Shown: piece after piece, positions 25,458 through 35,246 of the stretch
How positions within the stretch are numbered: the first letter of the stretch is position 1
Layout of the letters: each line of letters begins with the position of its first letter
From: Variovorax sp. Sphag1AA
GTDB lineage: Bacteria; Pseudomonadota; Gammaproteobacteria; Burkholderiales; Burkholderiaceae_C
Assembly: GCF_014192575.1 (NCBI RefSeq)
Contig: NZ_JACHYC010000004.1
Coordinates: 434,001 to 498,000, forward strand
DNA: 64,000 nt
Reading direction: 5' to 3'
Position numbers and translations under genes: made by a program
Notes under the pieces: model-generated
What the model was told of the DNA's origin: nothing
Database searches by the model: none
The model's input: only the letters and a program-made list of their open reading frames with translations

Positions 25458-28021
25458 CGTTGGCTTCCTTCACTGCTGTCGTTGCGCTGGCTCGCTCCAC
25501 CGACGAACCATCGGTAGTACGGATTGGCCGGGTCCTCGCGCATCACGCGCCGCATCTCCTGTGCCCAGCCTTCACGGTCGCCGTCGTAGGCGCGCAGTCC
25601 GGCGCGGTAGAAGCCCATGAGGCGATCGCGCTCCCTCGCCACCTCGGCTTCGAACGCCCCATCGCCGCCCTGCAGCGGTGGCGGGCTCGCAACTTCGAGC
25701 AGCCGCGGCAGCACGCGCGTGAACTCATCCCTGCGCACCCAGGGCGCGTATTCGATCCGGGGGCGGTCATCCGTGACCGGCAGTGCGTCGCCGGCGTAGT
25801 GTTCAAGCCCCTGCCGGTCCGTCACCCAGGTCGCGAGCAATGCGGCAGGCGATGCAACACCCACGTTGTTCAAGGCCGAGGCGACGCCCGGTTGCGCGAA
25901 GCGCTTGCCGATGCGCGGCACATCGAGCTCGATCGGTGCGAAGGAGCCGACCAACAGCATCTCGTGCAGCTCCGTGGTCCATAGCGTCGCGTAGGGGAAC
26001 ACGTCGAGAAAACTGCGCACCAGCGAACGCGTGTCCTCGTCGTTCTGCGTGGGCAGCGGCAGCCATTGCGCGAAGAGGCCACCCGATGCAAGCCGCATGG
26101 CCGCCAGCGCGTAGAAGTCGCTCGAATAGAGATTGACCACGCCTGCGGCCGACGGCGGAGGCGGCTCCAGCGTGATGAGGTCGTAGCGCTGCGTGCTGGC
26201 GAGCAGCTCCCGGCGGCCGTCGCGCAGGCGAATGTCCACGCGCGCATCTTGGCTGACGCCGTCGTTGCCGGTGAACTCCGACGCGGCGCGTGCGACGGCA
26301 GGCAGCAGCTCTGCCACGACGCGCGTTTCCAGTGTCGGGTAGCGCAGCAAGGCGCCGGCGGTGATGCCGGTGCCAAGCCCGATGACCAGCGCCGACCGCG
26401 GCTCATTGCGCTGCACCAGCAAGGGCAGCAAAGCCTGAAGGCGCATGTAGCGCAGCGAGGTCATCGCATCGCCCGAATTCGACACGCCCTGGATGTAGAG
26501 CCGCTTGAAGCGATGGCTGCCCGCGCGCTGCTCGACCACCGCAACTGTGCCGCCCCGGCTTTCCTCGTAGAAAGTGAGCGTGCCACCGCGCGCCGAAGCC
26601 AGCAGGTCTGCAAGCCGGTCGGGCGGCGTGAGCACCGCTGCAAGCGCCGAGATGACGGAGATCGCAACGACGGCATGGCGCGTCCAGGCGGAGCCGCGCG
26701 CCGCACGCATCACCGCCACCAGCCCGAGTGCCGCCGCACCGATGGCGAGCAGGCCCAGCGTACGCACCAGCCCGAGCACCGGCACCAGCACGAAGCCAGT
26801 CACGAGCGTGCCTGCAATGCCTCCGAGCGTGTTGAGCGCCACCACGCGCCCGGTGTCGCGCCCCACGTGCCCGGCATCGACCGCGAGCCGAAGTGCCACC
26901 GGAAACGCAGCACCGAGCAGCACCGTCGGCAGGAAGACGATGCACAGCGCCGCGACCGCAAAACGCGCGAGCATCGACAGCATTTCGCCGCCCGCATCGG
27001 GCATGACCGACGCCGCAAGCGACTGCACCTGCGGCAGCCAGCGACCGAGCATCGCGAACTCGACCAGCGCCAGCAGCCCCGCCGACGCAATCAGCAGGCC
27101 GAACACACCCCACGGATCGCGCAGGCGGTCGGCGCGCCGCGCGATGAGTGCGCTGCCGACCACGAGCCCGGCCAGGTACGTCGCGAGCATCACAGAGAAG
27201 GCGAAAGCGCGCGTGCTCATGAACTGCACGATCGCCTGCGACCACACCACCTCATAGCCCAGCGCGATGCCGCCCGCGAGCGCATAGAGCCACAGCGCGC
27301 GACTCGCATGAGGCTTCGCATGCGAAGGCGCGCCCGTCGTCGCGGGCGAAGGCGGATGCGCAGCGACGCCGCGATCGAGCAGCACCGCAGCGAGCGCCAC
27401 GATGAGATTCAGCGCGCCCGCCGCGAAGGCCGAGCCGCGCACGCCGAGCACTGGAATCAACACGAACGAACTCAGGAGCGCTCCCGCGATGGCGCCCAAC
27501 GTGTTCGCCGCATAGAGTCCACCGCCCGCCTGCCCCACCTGCGAGGCCTGCGGCGCGACCGCACGCATCAGCACCGGCAAGGTCGCGCCCATCAACAGCG
27601 CGGGCAGCATCACTAGCAGCGCAGGCAGGAGCCATGCAAGCGGCCCTACCGTTGATTCAAGCCAAGTGAAAGGCACCGCGGAACGCGCGAGCGCCAGCGT
27701 CGATGCGCAGGCCAGCACCGCGACGCCAGCCTCGATCGCCGCATAGAAACGCAAGGGCCGCGCGTGCCCGTCCGCACGCGGGCCGGCCAGCCAGCCACCC
27801 AGCGCGAGCCCGGCGAAGAACGCGGCGACGCCGAGCGCCACCGCATGCACCTCGACGCCAACCACCAGCGCAAGCTGCTTGACCCACAGCACCTGGAACA
27901 CCAGCGCCGAGATCCCCGACGCGAACAGCAGGCCACAAGCAAGCGGCACACGCAGGCTCGCGTGTGTCGCTTTTTCGGCTGACGGATTTCCGGCGGACAC
28001 CGGCATGGAAGCGACGCTCAT
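25454..28021 (-). CDS. MFS-like membrane protein fused to a spermidine-synthase-like domain
   Basis: An 855-residue fusion. The first part (about 20-480) has around 13 hydrophobic helices in two similar halves (ISALVFQVLWVKQLALVVG; GIALGYEVVWSQAIVQFM). The C-terminal part (about 500-760) is a Rossmann methyltransferase-like domain of the polyamine aminopropyltransferase family, with the SAM-type glycine loop LVIGLGTGITAGAL. The place of the catalytic Asp-x-x-Asp-Pro motif is taken by LEPPPPS, so real spermidine synthesis is doubtful. I chose the ATG at 28021 over one 13 codons upstream because a GGAAAG lies ahead of it. It sits between the sulfatase and the MoxR gene, overlapping the latter. 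Confidence 0.85.
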   Translation of the reverse strand: MSVASMPVSAGNPSAEKATHASLRVPLACGLLFASGISALVFQVLWVKQLALVVGVEVHAVALGVAAFFAGLALGGWLAGPRADGHARPLRFYAAIEAGVAVLACASTLALARSAVPFTWLESTVGPLAWLLPALLVMLPALLMGATLPVLMRAVAPQASQVGQAGGGLYAANTLGAIAGALLSSFVLIPVLGVRGSAFAAGALNLIVALAAVLLDRGVAAHPPSPATTGAPSHAKPHASRALWLYALAGGIALGYEVVWSQAIVQFMSTRAFAFSVMLATYLAGLVVGSALIARRADRLRDPWGVFGLLIASAGLLALVEFAMLGRWLPQVQSLAASVMPDAGGEMLSMLARFAVAALCIVFLPTVLLGAAFPVALRLAVDAGHVGRDTGRVVALNTLGGIAGTLVTGFVLVPVLGLVRTLGLLAIGAAALGLVAVMRAARGSAWTRHAVVAISVISALAAVLTPPDRLADLLASARGGTLTFYEESRGGTVAVVEQRAGSHRFKRLYIQGVSNSGDAMTSLRYMRLQALLPLLVQRNEPRSALVIGLGTGITAGALLRYPTLETRVVAELLPAVARAASEFTGNDGVSQDARVDIRLRDGRRELLASTQRYDLITLEPPPPSAAGVVNLYSSDFYALAAMRLASGGLFAQWLPLPTQNDEDTRSLVRSFLDVFPYATLWTTELHEMLLVGSFAPIELDVPRIGKRFAQPGVASALNNVGVASPAALLATWVTDRQGLEHYAGDALPVTDDRPRIEYAPWVRRDEFTRVLPRLLEVASPPPLQGGDGAFEAEVARERDRLMGFYRAGLRAYDGDREGWAQEMRRVMREDPANPYYRWFVGGASQRNDSSEGSQR

Positions 28022-28063
28022 CGGGCGTTCACTTTCCGACCGGCGCCGCCTGCCGTCCATCCA

Positions 28064-29776
28064 TCACTTCTTCTGCGGCTGTTGCGCTTGTTGCTGCCTC
28101 TCCATCGCCGCCTGCACCTGCCGCTTCACCTTGTCCACCGTTTGGTCGATGGTGAAGCTCGCCGGGATCTGGCTCGGCGGATAGTCGACGAAGGTCTGCA
28201 GGAAGCCCGCCGCGCGCCGCGTGGCCTCGAACATCACGAAGGCGTTCTCGGTCTGCATCTGCTCGTACATGTTTGTCGGCCCGACGTCGGCACGCTCATA
28301 CGGATCGAGTCGCAGGTTGTAGAACTTCGGCGTTCGCAGGCATGTGAATGGCTCTTTCCATATCTGCATGCCGCCCGGCGCTCGCTGTTCGCAGAACACA
28401 ACCTTGAATGCGGTCGGGTTGGTCGCGCCCGGCAACACCGTATCGAATCGCATCGCGACCAGCTCCGCGTCGTCGTTGAAGTAGTAGTACTCCTCCCGCG
28501 CGCTCTTCTCGGTCTGCCCGGTCATCATCGGCAACTGGTTGTAGCCGTCGAGATGCACCTTGAAGTTCTTGCCACCGAGCGATGCACCCTTCAGCAACCG
28601 GTCCGTGATGTTGTTGTCGCCCGCCGCGGCGAGCAGCGTCGGGAACCAGTCCATCCCCGAGATCAGCCCGTTGCTGGTCGTCCCCGGCTTGATCTTGCCG
28701 GGCCAGCGCACCATGGCCGGCACGCGGAAGGCGCCTTCCCAGTTCGAGTCCTTCTCGCTGCGGAACGGCGAGTTCGCCGCATCCGGCCAGGTGAAGAAGT
28801 TCGGCCCGTTGTCGGTGGTGAAGACGACGATGGTGTCGTTGGCAATGCCCGCGTCATCGAGCGTCTTGAGCAGCTTGCCGACGTTCTGGTCCATCTCCCA
28901 CATGCCATCGGCGTATTCATGGCCCGGGCCAAGGCCGGCCTTGCCGCGGTACTCCGGACGCACGTGCGTGAAGATGTGCATGCGCGTGAAGTTCATCCAC
29001 ACGAAGAACGGCTTCTTGTCTTGCGCCTGCTTCTTCATGTAGTCGATCGCGGCGCCGGTCGTCTCGTCGTCGATCGTCTCCATGCGCTTGCGGGTCAGCG
29101 GGCCGGAGTCCTGGATCTTGCCGTCCGCCGTGGCCTTGATCACGCCGCGCGGGTTGTAGGTCTTCAGGAAGTTGTCGTTGTTCTTGAACCAATAGGGACG
29201 CTCGGGCTCCTCTTCGGCGTTGAGGTGATAGAGGTTGCCGAAGAACTCGTCGAAGCCATGCTTGGTCGGCAGGAACTTGTCCTGGTCGCCGAGGTGGTTC
29301 TTGCCGAATTGCGCGGTGTTGTAGCCCAGCGGCTTGAGCGCCTGCGCGATCGTCACGTCGCGGTCCTGCAGGCCGACCGGCGCACCCGGCACGCCAACCT
29401 TGGACAGGCCAGTGCGGAACACACTCTGGCCCGTCAGGAAGCTGGAGCGACCCGCCGTGCAGCTGTTCTCTGCGTAGTAGTCGGTGAACTTCATGCCTTC
29501 GTTGGCGATGCGGTCGATGTTGGGCGTGCGATAGCCCACCATGCCGTTGCCGAAAGCACTGATGTTGGTCTGGCCGACGTCGTCGCCGAAGATCACGAGG
29601 ATGTTCGGCTTCTTGCCGCCGCTCTGATTGCCCTGCGGCTGGCTCTGGGTCTGGGCCTGCGCCGCGGGCTTGGCCTGCTGCGCCTGTGCCGACAGCAGCA
29701 CCAGCGAACTCCCGAGCGCGACAGCCGCGAGCGTGACGCCCGCGTACCGCCCCACCCGTCCGAATGCACCTGTCAT
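28064..29776 (-). CDS. Exported type I sulfatase (arylsulfatase)
   Basis: A 570-residue sulfatase. The signal peptide covers about residues 1-33 (LAAVALGSSLVLLSAQAQQA), followed by a Gln/Ala linker. Metal-binding Asp65 and Asp66 are in VIFGDDVGQ. The formylglycine core is C106-T-A-G-R110, so Cys106 must be oxidised by the FGE encoded two genes upstream. Later landmarks are GKNHLGD, TDNGPN and KDSNWEGAFRVP. It would hydrolyse a sulfate ester in the periplasm; the natural substrate is unknown. GGAG precedes the ATG at 29776. A close paralogue without a signal peptide is at 59178-60689. Confidence 0.93.
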   Translation of the reverse strand: MTGAFGRVGRYAGVTLAAVALGSSLVLLSAQAQQAKPAAQAQTQSQPQGNQSGGKKPNILVIFGDDVGQTNISAFGNGMVGYRTPNIDRIANEGMKFTDYYAENSCTAGRSSFLTGQSVFRTGLSKVGVPGAPVGLQDRDVTIAQALKPLGYNTAQFGKNHLGDQDKFLPTKHGFDEFFGNLYHLNAEEEPERPYWFKNNDNFLKTYNPRGVIKATADGKIQDSGPLTRKRMETIDDETTGAAIDYMKKQAQDKKPFFVWMNFTRMHIFTHVRPEYRGKAGLGPGHEYADGMWEMDQNVGKLLKTLDDAGIANDTIVVFTTDNGPNFFTWPDAANSPFRSEKDSNWEGAFRVPAMVRWPGKIKPGTTSNGLISGMDWFPTLLAAAGDNNITDRLLKGASLGGKNFKVHLDGYNQLPMMTGQTEKSAREEYYYFNDDAELVAMRFDTVLPGATNPTAFKVVFCEQRAPGGMQIWKEPFTCLRTPKFYNLRLDPYERADVGPTNMYEQMQTENAFVMFEATRRAAGFLQTFVDYPPSQIPASFTIDQTVDKVKRQVQAAMERQQQAQQPQKK

Positions 29777-29835
29777 GGATCGCTCCTTTCGTGTGTCATT
29801 GACTACGGTTTCGCCGTGCTTCGCCGGCGCTCTTT

Positions 29836-30862
<1,027 letters not shown>

Positions 30863-30873
<11 letters not shown>

Positions 30874-32119
30874 TCGACCCTCCGTCTTTCACGCTCGCCT
30901 GCTTGTGCTTCCAGCCGGCCTCATCCATCACGAGCCGGAAGCCAAGGTGCGACATGCTGGTGTACGGATCAGTGCCGCGCCGCGCGCTCGGTCGGTAGCT
31001 CATGCAATAGGCCTCGTTGCACAGGAAGGAGCCCCCGCGCGTCACGCGCTTGGGCGCGCCGACGGGCACGCCGGGCTCGCTCGGATCCCAGCTGTCGGAG
31101 GGGCCCTGCGGGTCGACCTCCACCTCGCTGTTCTTCGAAACACGGACAAACTGATCGGCGCGATACCAGTCGGCCGTCCATTGCCAGGCGTTGCCGGTCA
31201 TGTCCTGAAGGCCATAGCCGTTCGCGGGGAAGGTGCCGACCGGGCTCGTGCCCGCTGCGCCGCCGCTCTTCGCGCTCACCACCGGGAAGGGCCTCTGCTG
31301 CTGCCCCTGCCAGACGTTGGCCATCTGCTTGCCGTCCGGCGCGAAGTCATCGCCCCACACGTAGGTGGCCTGCTCGAGACCGCCTCGCGCTGCGAATTCC
31401 CATTCGGCTTCGGTCGGCAGTCGCTTGCCAGCCCAGCGCGCGTAGGCCTGCGCGTCTTCGAAGCTCACCTGAACCACCGGGTGATCGTCGAGCCCGTCGA
31501 TGCTGCTGTTCGGGCCCTTGGGGTGCTTCCAGTCCGCGCCGGGCATGTACGCCCACCAGCGCGAGAAGTCGCGGTAGTCGACCTGATACGGCGTGCCGGT
31601 GAAGACCATCGCGCCCGGCACCATCGCACTGTCAGGCGGCTTCGGCGTGCCGGGCATCACTTGCGGCGCGATGGTGTCCCACTCTGGCTTGCGTTCGGCG
31701 GTGGTCTTGTAGCCGGTGGCTTCCACGAAGCGGCGGAACTCGGCATTGGTCACATGGTGCCGGTCCATCCAGAAGCCCTTGACCTTGGCGGCATGCGCGG
31801 GCTTTTCGTTCTGCTGCGCGAGCCGGCTGTCGCTGCCCATCTGGAACTGGCCACCGGGCACCCAGACCATCTCGCGCGGACCGCTCTTGCCGTCGCCGAC
31901 GACGATGCGCGGATGCCCACTGGGGGATGCGGCATCGCGCGTCCACCAGCTTGTCGCAACCAGATAGCCGGCCGCCGCGGGCAGCACGATCGCGAGCAGG
32001 AGCAAGACGGGCTTGCGCATCGACTTGTCGGCCTGCGCGCTCGAGGCTTGCTGGACAGCGGGCGTGGCGTCGACCCGATGCGCCTCTTTGCGCGAGGAAG
32101 ACCGCTTGTGCTTGGTCAT
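30863..32119 (-). CDS. Formylglycine-generating enzyme (SUMF1/FGE family), membrane-anchored
   Basis: A 418-residue enzyme that oxidises the sulfatase active-site Cys to formylglycine. A single helix at about 36-56 (PVLLLLAIVLPAAAGYLVA) anchors the catalytic domain outside the cytoplasm. The domain starts at EMVWVPGGQFQMGSD and ends at HLGFRLVMDEAG. The two redox-active, copper-binding cysteines of aerobic FGE are present: Cys367 and Cys372 in GGSFLCNEAYCMSYR. LPTEAEWEFAARGG and GLQDMTGNAWQW are typical. I chose the ATG at 32119; a later Met34 is possible. The gene is the first of the sulfatase operon and is preceded by an operator-like palindrome 38 bases upstream. Confidence 0.93.
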
Positions 32120-32156
32120 CGCGCGAGTCTTCAGCGAGACCCCCAGGGTGTCAACT

Positions 32157-32170
32157 TGCACCTTGGTGCA
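32157..32170. promoter_or_regulatory. Operator-like palindrome upstream of the FGE gene
   Basis: TGCACC-TT-GGTGCA, 38-51 bases before the FGE start. The wider word CTTGCACCTTGGTGCA (32155-32170) recurs exactly upstream of the DUF1254 gene. The repetition suggests one regulator for both units. Confidence 0.5.
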
Positions 32171-32192
32171 GATTTCGGCGCGTTCATGCCCG

Positions 32193-32822
32193 CTACGGCG
32201 CATTGAGCTGCGCGTCCGGCAGGTAGGCTGCGCCGCCCCAGTTCGCCTGCAGCACCACGCCGCGATCGGTGAATTCGTACATCGTGATGAACGGGTTGAA
32301 CGAGGTCGCGAGGTCCGCCGACGCCCCCACGCCGGGCGTCATCCGCGCGGTCGCGTCGGCCGAGGCGCTGACATCGGCGCCGGCCACCCGGAATTGATCG
32401 AGCACTGGCTGGCTCTTGAAGATCATGATCTGCCGGAAGCTTTTGTAGCCCACCCCCGGCCCCGTGCCTGCGCGTCCGGCGAGCATGTAGGTCGGCTTGC
32501 CGGTCGCGTTGTCGACCAGCACGCCGCGGCCGTGCGCCTCGACCAGCAGCACGATGTTGAACTGCGACGAATCGAAGACGGCATAGCCCGCGGCCTTCTG
32601 CAGTTCCTCGCGCGCCTGCGGCTTCTGCTTGTAGAGCTCGGCGAGCGCGGTGTCGCGCATTTCGAGGATCTCCGAGCGACGCTTCTGCGCCTCCTGTGGC
32701 GACAGCGGCGTCGCCCCGGCAGACGTCGTGGCCTGTTGCGGCCCCGTAGCGCAACCCGCCGCCGAAAGCACCAGCGCAAGGACCGTTGCGACGCCACTCC
32801 AGAGCCTGTGGACGCGATTCAT
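32193..32822 (-). CDS. SYLF-domain lipoprotein
   Basis: A 209-residue protein with a lipoprotein signal ending in LSAAGC (Cys near residue 23) and a Ysc84/SYLF (DUF500) domain. Typical SYLF text is AAGYAVFDSSQFNIVLLV, GRGVLVDNATGKPTYM and GPGVGYKSFRQIMIF. SYLF domains bind phosphoinositides or other lipids in eukaryotes; in bacteria these are envelope lipoproteins of unclear role. The ATG at 32822 overlaps the stop of the DUF1254 gene by four bases. Confidence 0.88.
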   Translation of the reverse strand: MNRVHRLWSGVATVLALVLSAAGCATGPQQATTSAGATPLSPQEAQKRRSEILEMRDTALAELYKQKPQAREELQKAAGYAVFDSSQFNIVLLVEAHGRGVLVDNATGKPTYMLAGRAGTGPGVGYKSFRQIMIFKSQPVLDQFRVAGADVSASADATARMTPGVGASADLATSFNPFITMYEFTDRGVVLQANWGGAAYLPDAQLNAP

Positions 32823-34225
32823 GACGTCTCCCGTTCCAACGCCGGCTGCCTCACGACGGCGGGCGGCGTCCAGCGGCCATCGAGCACCGACTGCTCGGGC
32901 CAATAGAGGCGGATGTACAGAGACACATCGCTGGCGCCATCGGCCGGCGCCGGCAGCCAGTTGCCCTCATGCGCTTCGTCGGGCGGGTTGGCCTGCACGA
33001 CGATCGTGAGCGAGCCGTCCGGGTCGTACTTCAGCGTCGGGCTCTTGGTGCCGACAGAAAAGCGCGAGAGCGCGTTCGGCGCGAAGAAGTGGTGCCGGTT
33101 GTAGAGCGACAGCGACCAGAAGCCCCGCACCGGTGGCGCCTCGCCCGGCGCGAAGGTCAGCGTGTAGCGGTGCGCACTGTTGAGGCGGTTGCCGTCGGCG
33201 TCGAGGTCCTGGTAGAAGTACTTCGTCTCGTTCTGCTTGTTGACGAAGATGTTGGACTTCGCCACCGCGGTGCGCATGAAGTAGTCAGTGCCGAAGCAGG
33301 CGCCGTTGGCAATCGTCGACCAGTGATGCGGCAGCGGCCGGCCGAAGTTCTGGAACTGGAAGAGCGGCTCGATCAGCTCGCGTTCCGCCGCGGCCACGGC
33401 TTCGTCGAACACGGCTTTCAGCCGCTGGTCCTTGCGCGCTGCTTCGGCGACCGCGAGCACCTGTGCATAGCGTGCAGCCTCGCCGGGCAGCGGCCGCGCA
33501 TCGGCGAGCGCGACGGGGAGCATCTCGAGGAATTTCTCCGGCCTGACCCAGCGCGTCTCGCTGCCGTTGCTGTCGCCTTCCTGCGGAGAAGGACCCACCG
33601 GTACCTGACGCCAGTCCATGAATTTCATCTGGCCGTCGAAGGCCTCCACTGTGTAGAGGCCGATCTGGTTGATGACCGCCTGCACCGCCTGCAGGTCCTC
33701 CGGCGTGTCCTCGCGGAAGACGCGCGGGATCACCACGCCAGTGCTGGTCTGCGAGACGAACACCTTCTGGATCCCTTTCGGCACCGCGCCCACCCAGTTC
33801 GGGCCGGCCAGCAGATAGAAGCCCGGGGGCGTGCCGTACATGCTGCCGAGTTCGGCGAAGCTGTCGGTACGCGAATCGAGCACCTGGATGACCCAGAAGC
33901 GGCCACCGAAGTCCGGCACCTGCACCACCACGGGTGAAACGTCGAGCGCCACGATGGCATGTCCGTACACCACGTCCTGGTTGGGACAGGCCACCGCACG
34001 CTGGTTGGGCGAGACATAGTCGGTCAGCATGGTGAGGGTGTTCGCCGGGCCCACAGGCAGCACGCCGCCGAGCAACATCTGATGCGGCAGTCGCGCGAAT
34101 GCGCCGCGCCGGCTGCACACGTTGACGATCGGCCACGCCCAGAAAAAGGCATCGCGCGCGACCAGCCGCACATAGTCATCGCTGAGCCTGACTTGTGTGT
34201 CGGGTCCGGTGATCACGTGTCCCAT
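32819..34225 (-). CDS. DUF1254/DUF1214-domain protein
   Basis: A 468-residue protein with an N-terminal DUF1254 domain (about 15-150; VPDFGGRFWVIQVLDSRTDS) and a C-terminal DUF1214 domain (about 350-455; GFWSLSLYNRHHFFAPN; SLYIRLYWPEQSVLDGRWTPP). No signal peptide is visible. The function of this pair is not established. Similar proteins often lie near sulfatase or HAD genes, which fits here. I chose the second of two close ATGs (34225) because AGGAGG lies 8 bases ahead of it; the other is at 34231. It is the first gene of a two-gene unit with the SYLF lipoprotein. Confidence 0.85.
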   Translation of the reverse strand: MGHVITGPDTQVRLSDDYVRLVARDAFFWAWPIVNVCSRRGAFARLPHQMLLGGVLPVGPANTLTMLTDYVSPNQRAVACPNQDVVYGHAIVALDVSPVVVQVPDFGGRFWVIQVLDSRTDSFAELGSMYGTPPGFYLLAGPNWVGAVPKGIQKVFVSQTSTGVVIPRVFREDTPEDLQAVQAVINQIGLYTVEAFDGQMKFMDWRQVPVGPSPQEGDSNGSETRWVRPEKFLEMLPVALADARPLPGEAARYAQVLAVAEAARKDQRLKAVFDEAVAAAERELIEPLFQFQNFGRPLPHHWSTIANGACFGTDYFMRTAVAKSNIFVNKQNETKYFYQDLDADGNRLNSAHRYTLTFAPGEAPPVRGFWSLSLYNRHHFFAPNALSRFSVGTKSPTLKYDPDGSLTIVVQANPPDEAHEGNWLPAPADGASDVSLYIRLYWPEQSVLDGRWTPPAVVRQPALERETS

Positions 34226-34375
34226 CGCCATCTCCTCCTCGCGTTCGGGCTGGCTCCCTCGGGTCTTCAGGGCGATCGATGGTTGCGGGGCGGCTCGTGG
34301 GCGGCCGCAGCGTCGCAAGACCCATAGCATGCGCCAAGCCGCGCGCAAAACGCACTTGTCCGAAGGTGAGAAGGC

Positions 34376-34395
34376 GCTTGCACCTTGGTGCAAGC
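34376..34395. promoter_or_regulatory. Operator-like palindrome upstream of the DUF1254 gene
   Basis: GCTTGCACCTTGGTGCAAGC: two 9-bp arms around TT, 151 bases before the DUF1254 start. It contains the same 16-base word as the site before the FGE gene. The rest of the gap 34226-34430 shows no other clear signal. Confidence 0.5.
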
Positions 34396-34430
34396 ACAGG
34401 CTGTACGGCCCGTGCAGAGGCCGTGAAGGC

Positions 34431-35138
34431 TCAGGCGTCGAGCGTCAGGTGCTGGCCGTGCAGCGCTTCGGCAGCTGGCGAAGCCAGGAAGCCGATGGTC
34501 TGCGCCGCTACGCTCGTCGAGACCCATTCGGCGGGATTGGCCTTCGGCATCGCGCTGCGGTTGGCGGGCGTGTCGAGCACGCTCGGCGCAATGCTGTTGA
34601 CGCGAATGCCGTGCTCGTTGAGTTCAGCGGCCGCAGCCTCCACCAGCCGCTGCAGCGCGCTCTTCGACGCGATGTAGGCCGACATCGCCGCCAGGCCTCG
34701 CGCAGCCGTCTTGGCACTGACCGCGACCACGCTGCCGCTCTTGCGCTCGATCATCGAAGGCACCAGCGCCTGGGTCACCGCCACGAAGGACCAGGCGTTG
34801 AGGTTCATCATGCGGTCCCATGCGGCGCGGTCGAGGGCATGCACCGCTTGACCCATCTCGAAGCCGCCCGCGATGTGGACCAGCGCATCGATCTGCTTGA
34901 ACGCGGCGAGGATGCCGCGCGCCGCATCCGCCATTGACTGCGCCGAGGTCACGTCGGCTTCCAGCAGAAGATGCCGCGAATTGTCGAGACCCGGGAATGC
35001 GCCGGTCAGGTGCTCCATGCGATGGTCGATCAACGCCACGCGGGCGCCCTGGTCGAGGAAGTGCTGCACCACGGCGCGGCCCAGCGCGCCGGCGGCACCG
35101 GTGATCACTACGTGACGGGAATTGTTGGCTTCGTTCAT
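34431..35138 (-). CDS. Short-chain dehydrogenase/reductase
   Basis: A 235-residue SDR. The cofactor motif GAAGALG is near residue 14, HIAGG replaces the usual NNAG, the catalytic Ser is in VVAVSAKTA, and Tyr and Lys are in SAYIASKSA. The Asp in ALIDHR after the second strand favours NAD(H) over NADP(H). Substrate unknown. The ATG at 35138 is supported by AGGAG. It is divergent from bktB with a 108-base gap that probably holds both promoters. Confidence 0.87.
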   Translation of the reverse strand: MNEANNSRHVVITGAAGALGRAVVQHFLDQGARVALIDHRMEHLTGAFPGLDNSRHLLLEADVTSAQSMADAARGILAAFKQIDALVHIAGGFEMGQAVHALDRAAWDRMMNLNAWSFVAVTQALVPSMIERKSGSVVAVSAKTAARGLAAMSAYIASKSALQRLVEAAAAELNEHGIRVNSIAPSVLDTPANRSAMPKANPAEWVSTSVAAQTIGFLASPAAEALHGQHLTLDA

Positions 35139-35246
35139 CTGCAACTCCTGATTCGGGCGGGCATGGTAACGCTGGCGTCAGTCGTAACAAACCGCTCGCT
35201 GGCATCATGCGCGTTTCGTCGTTTTTGTCTGCACTGGAGACTCGTC

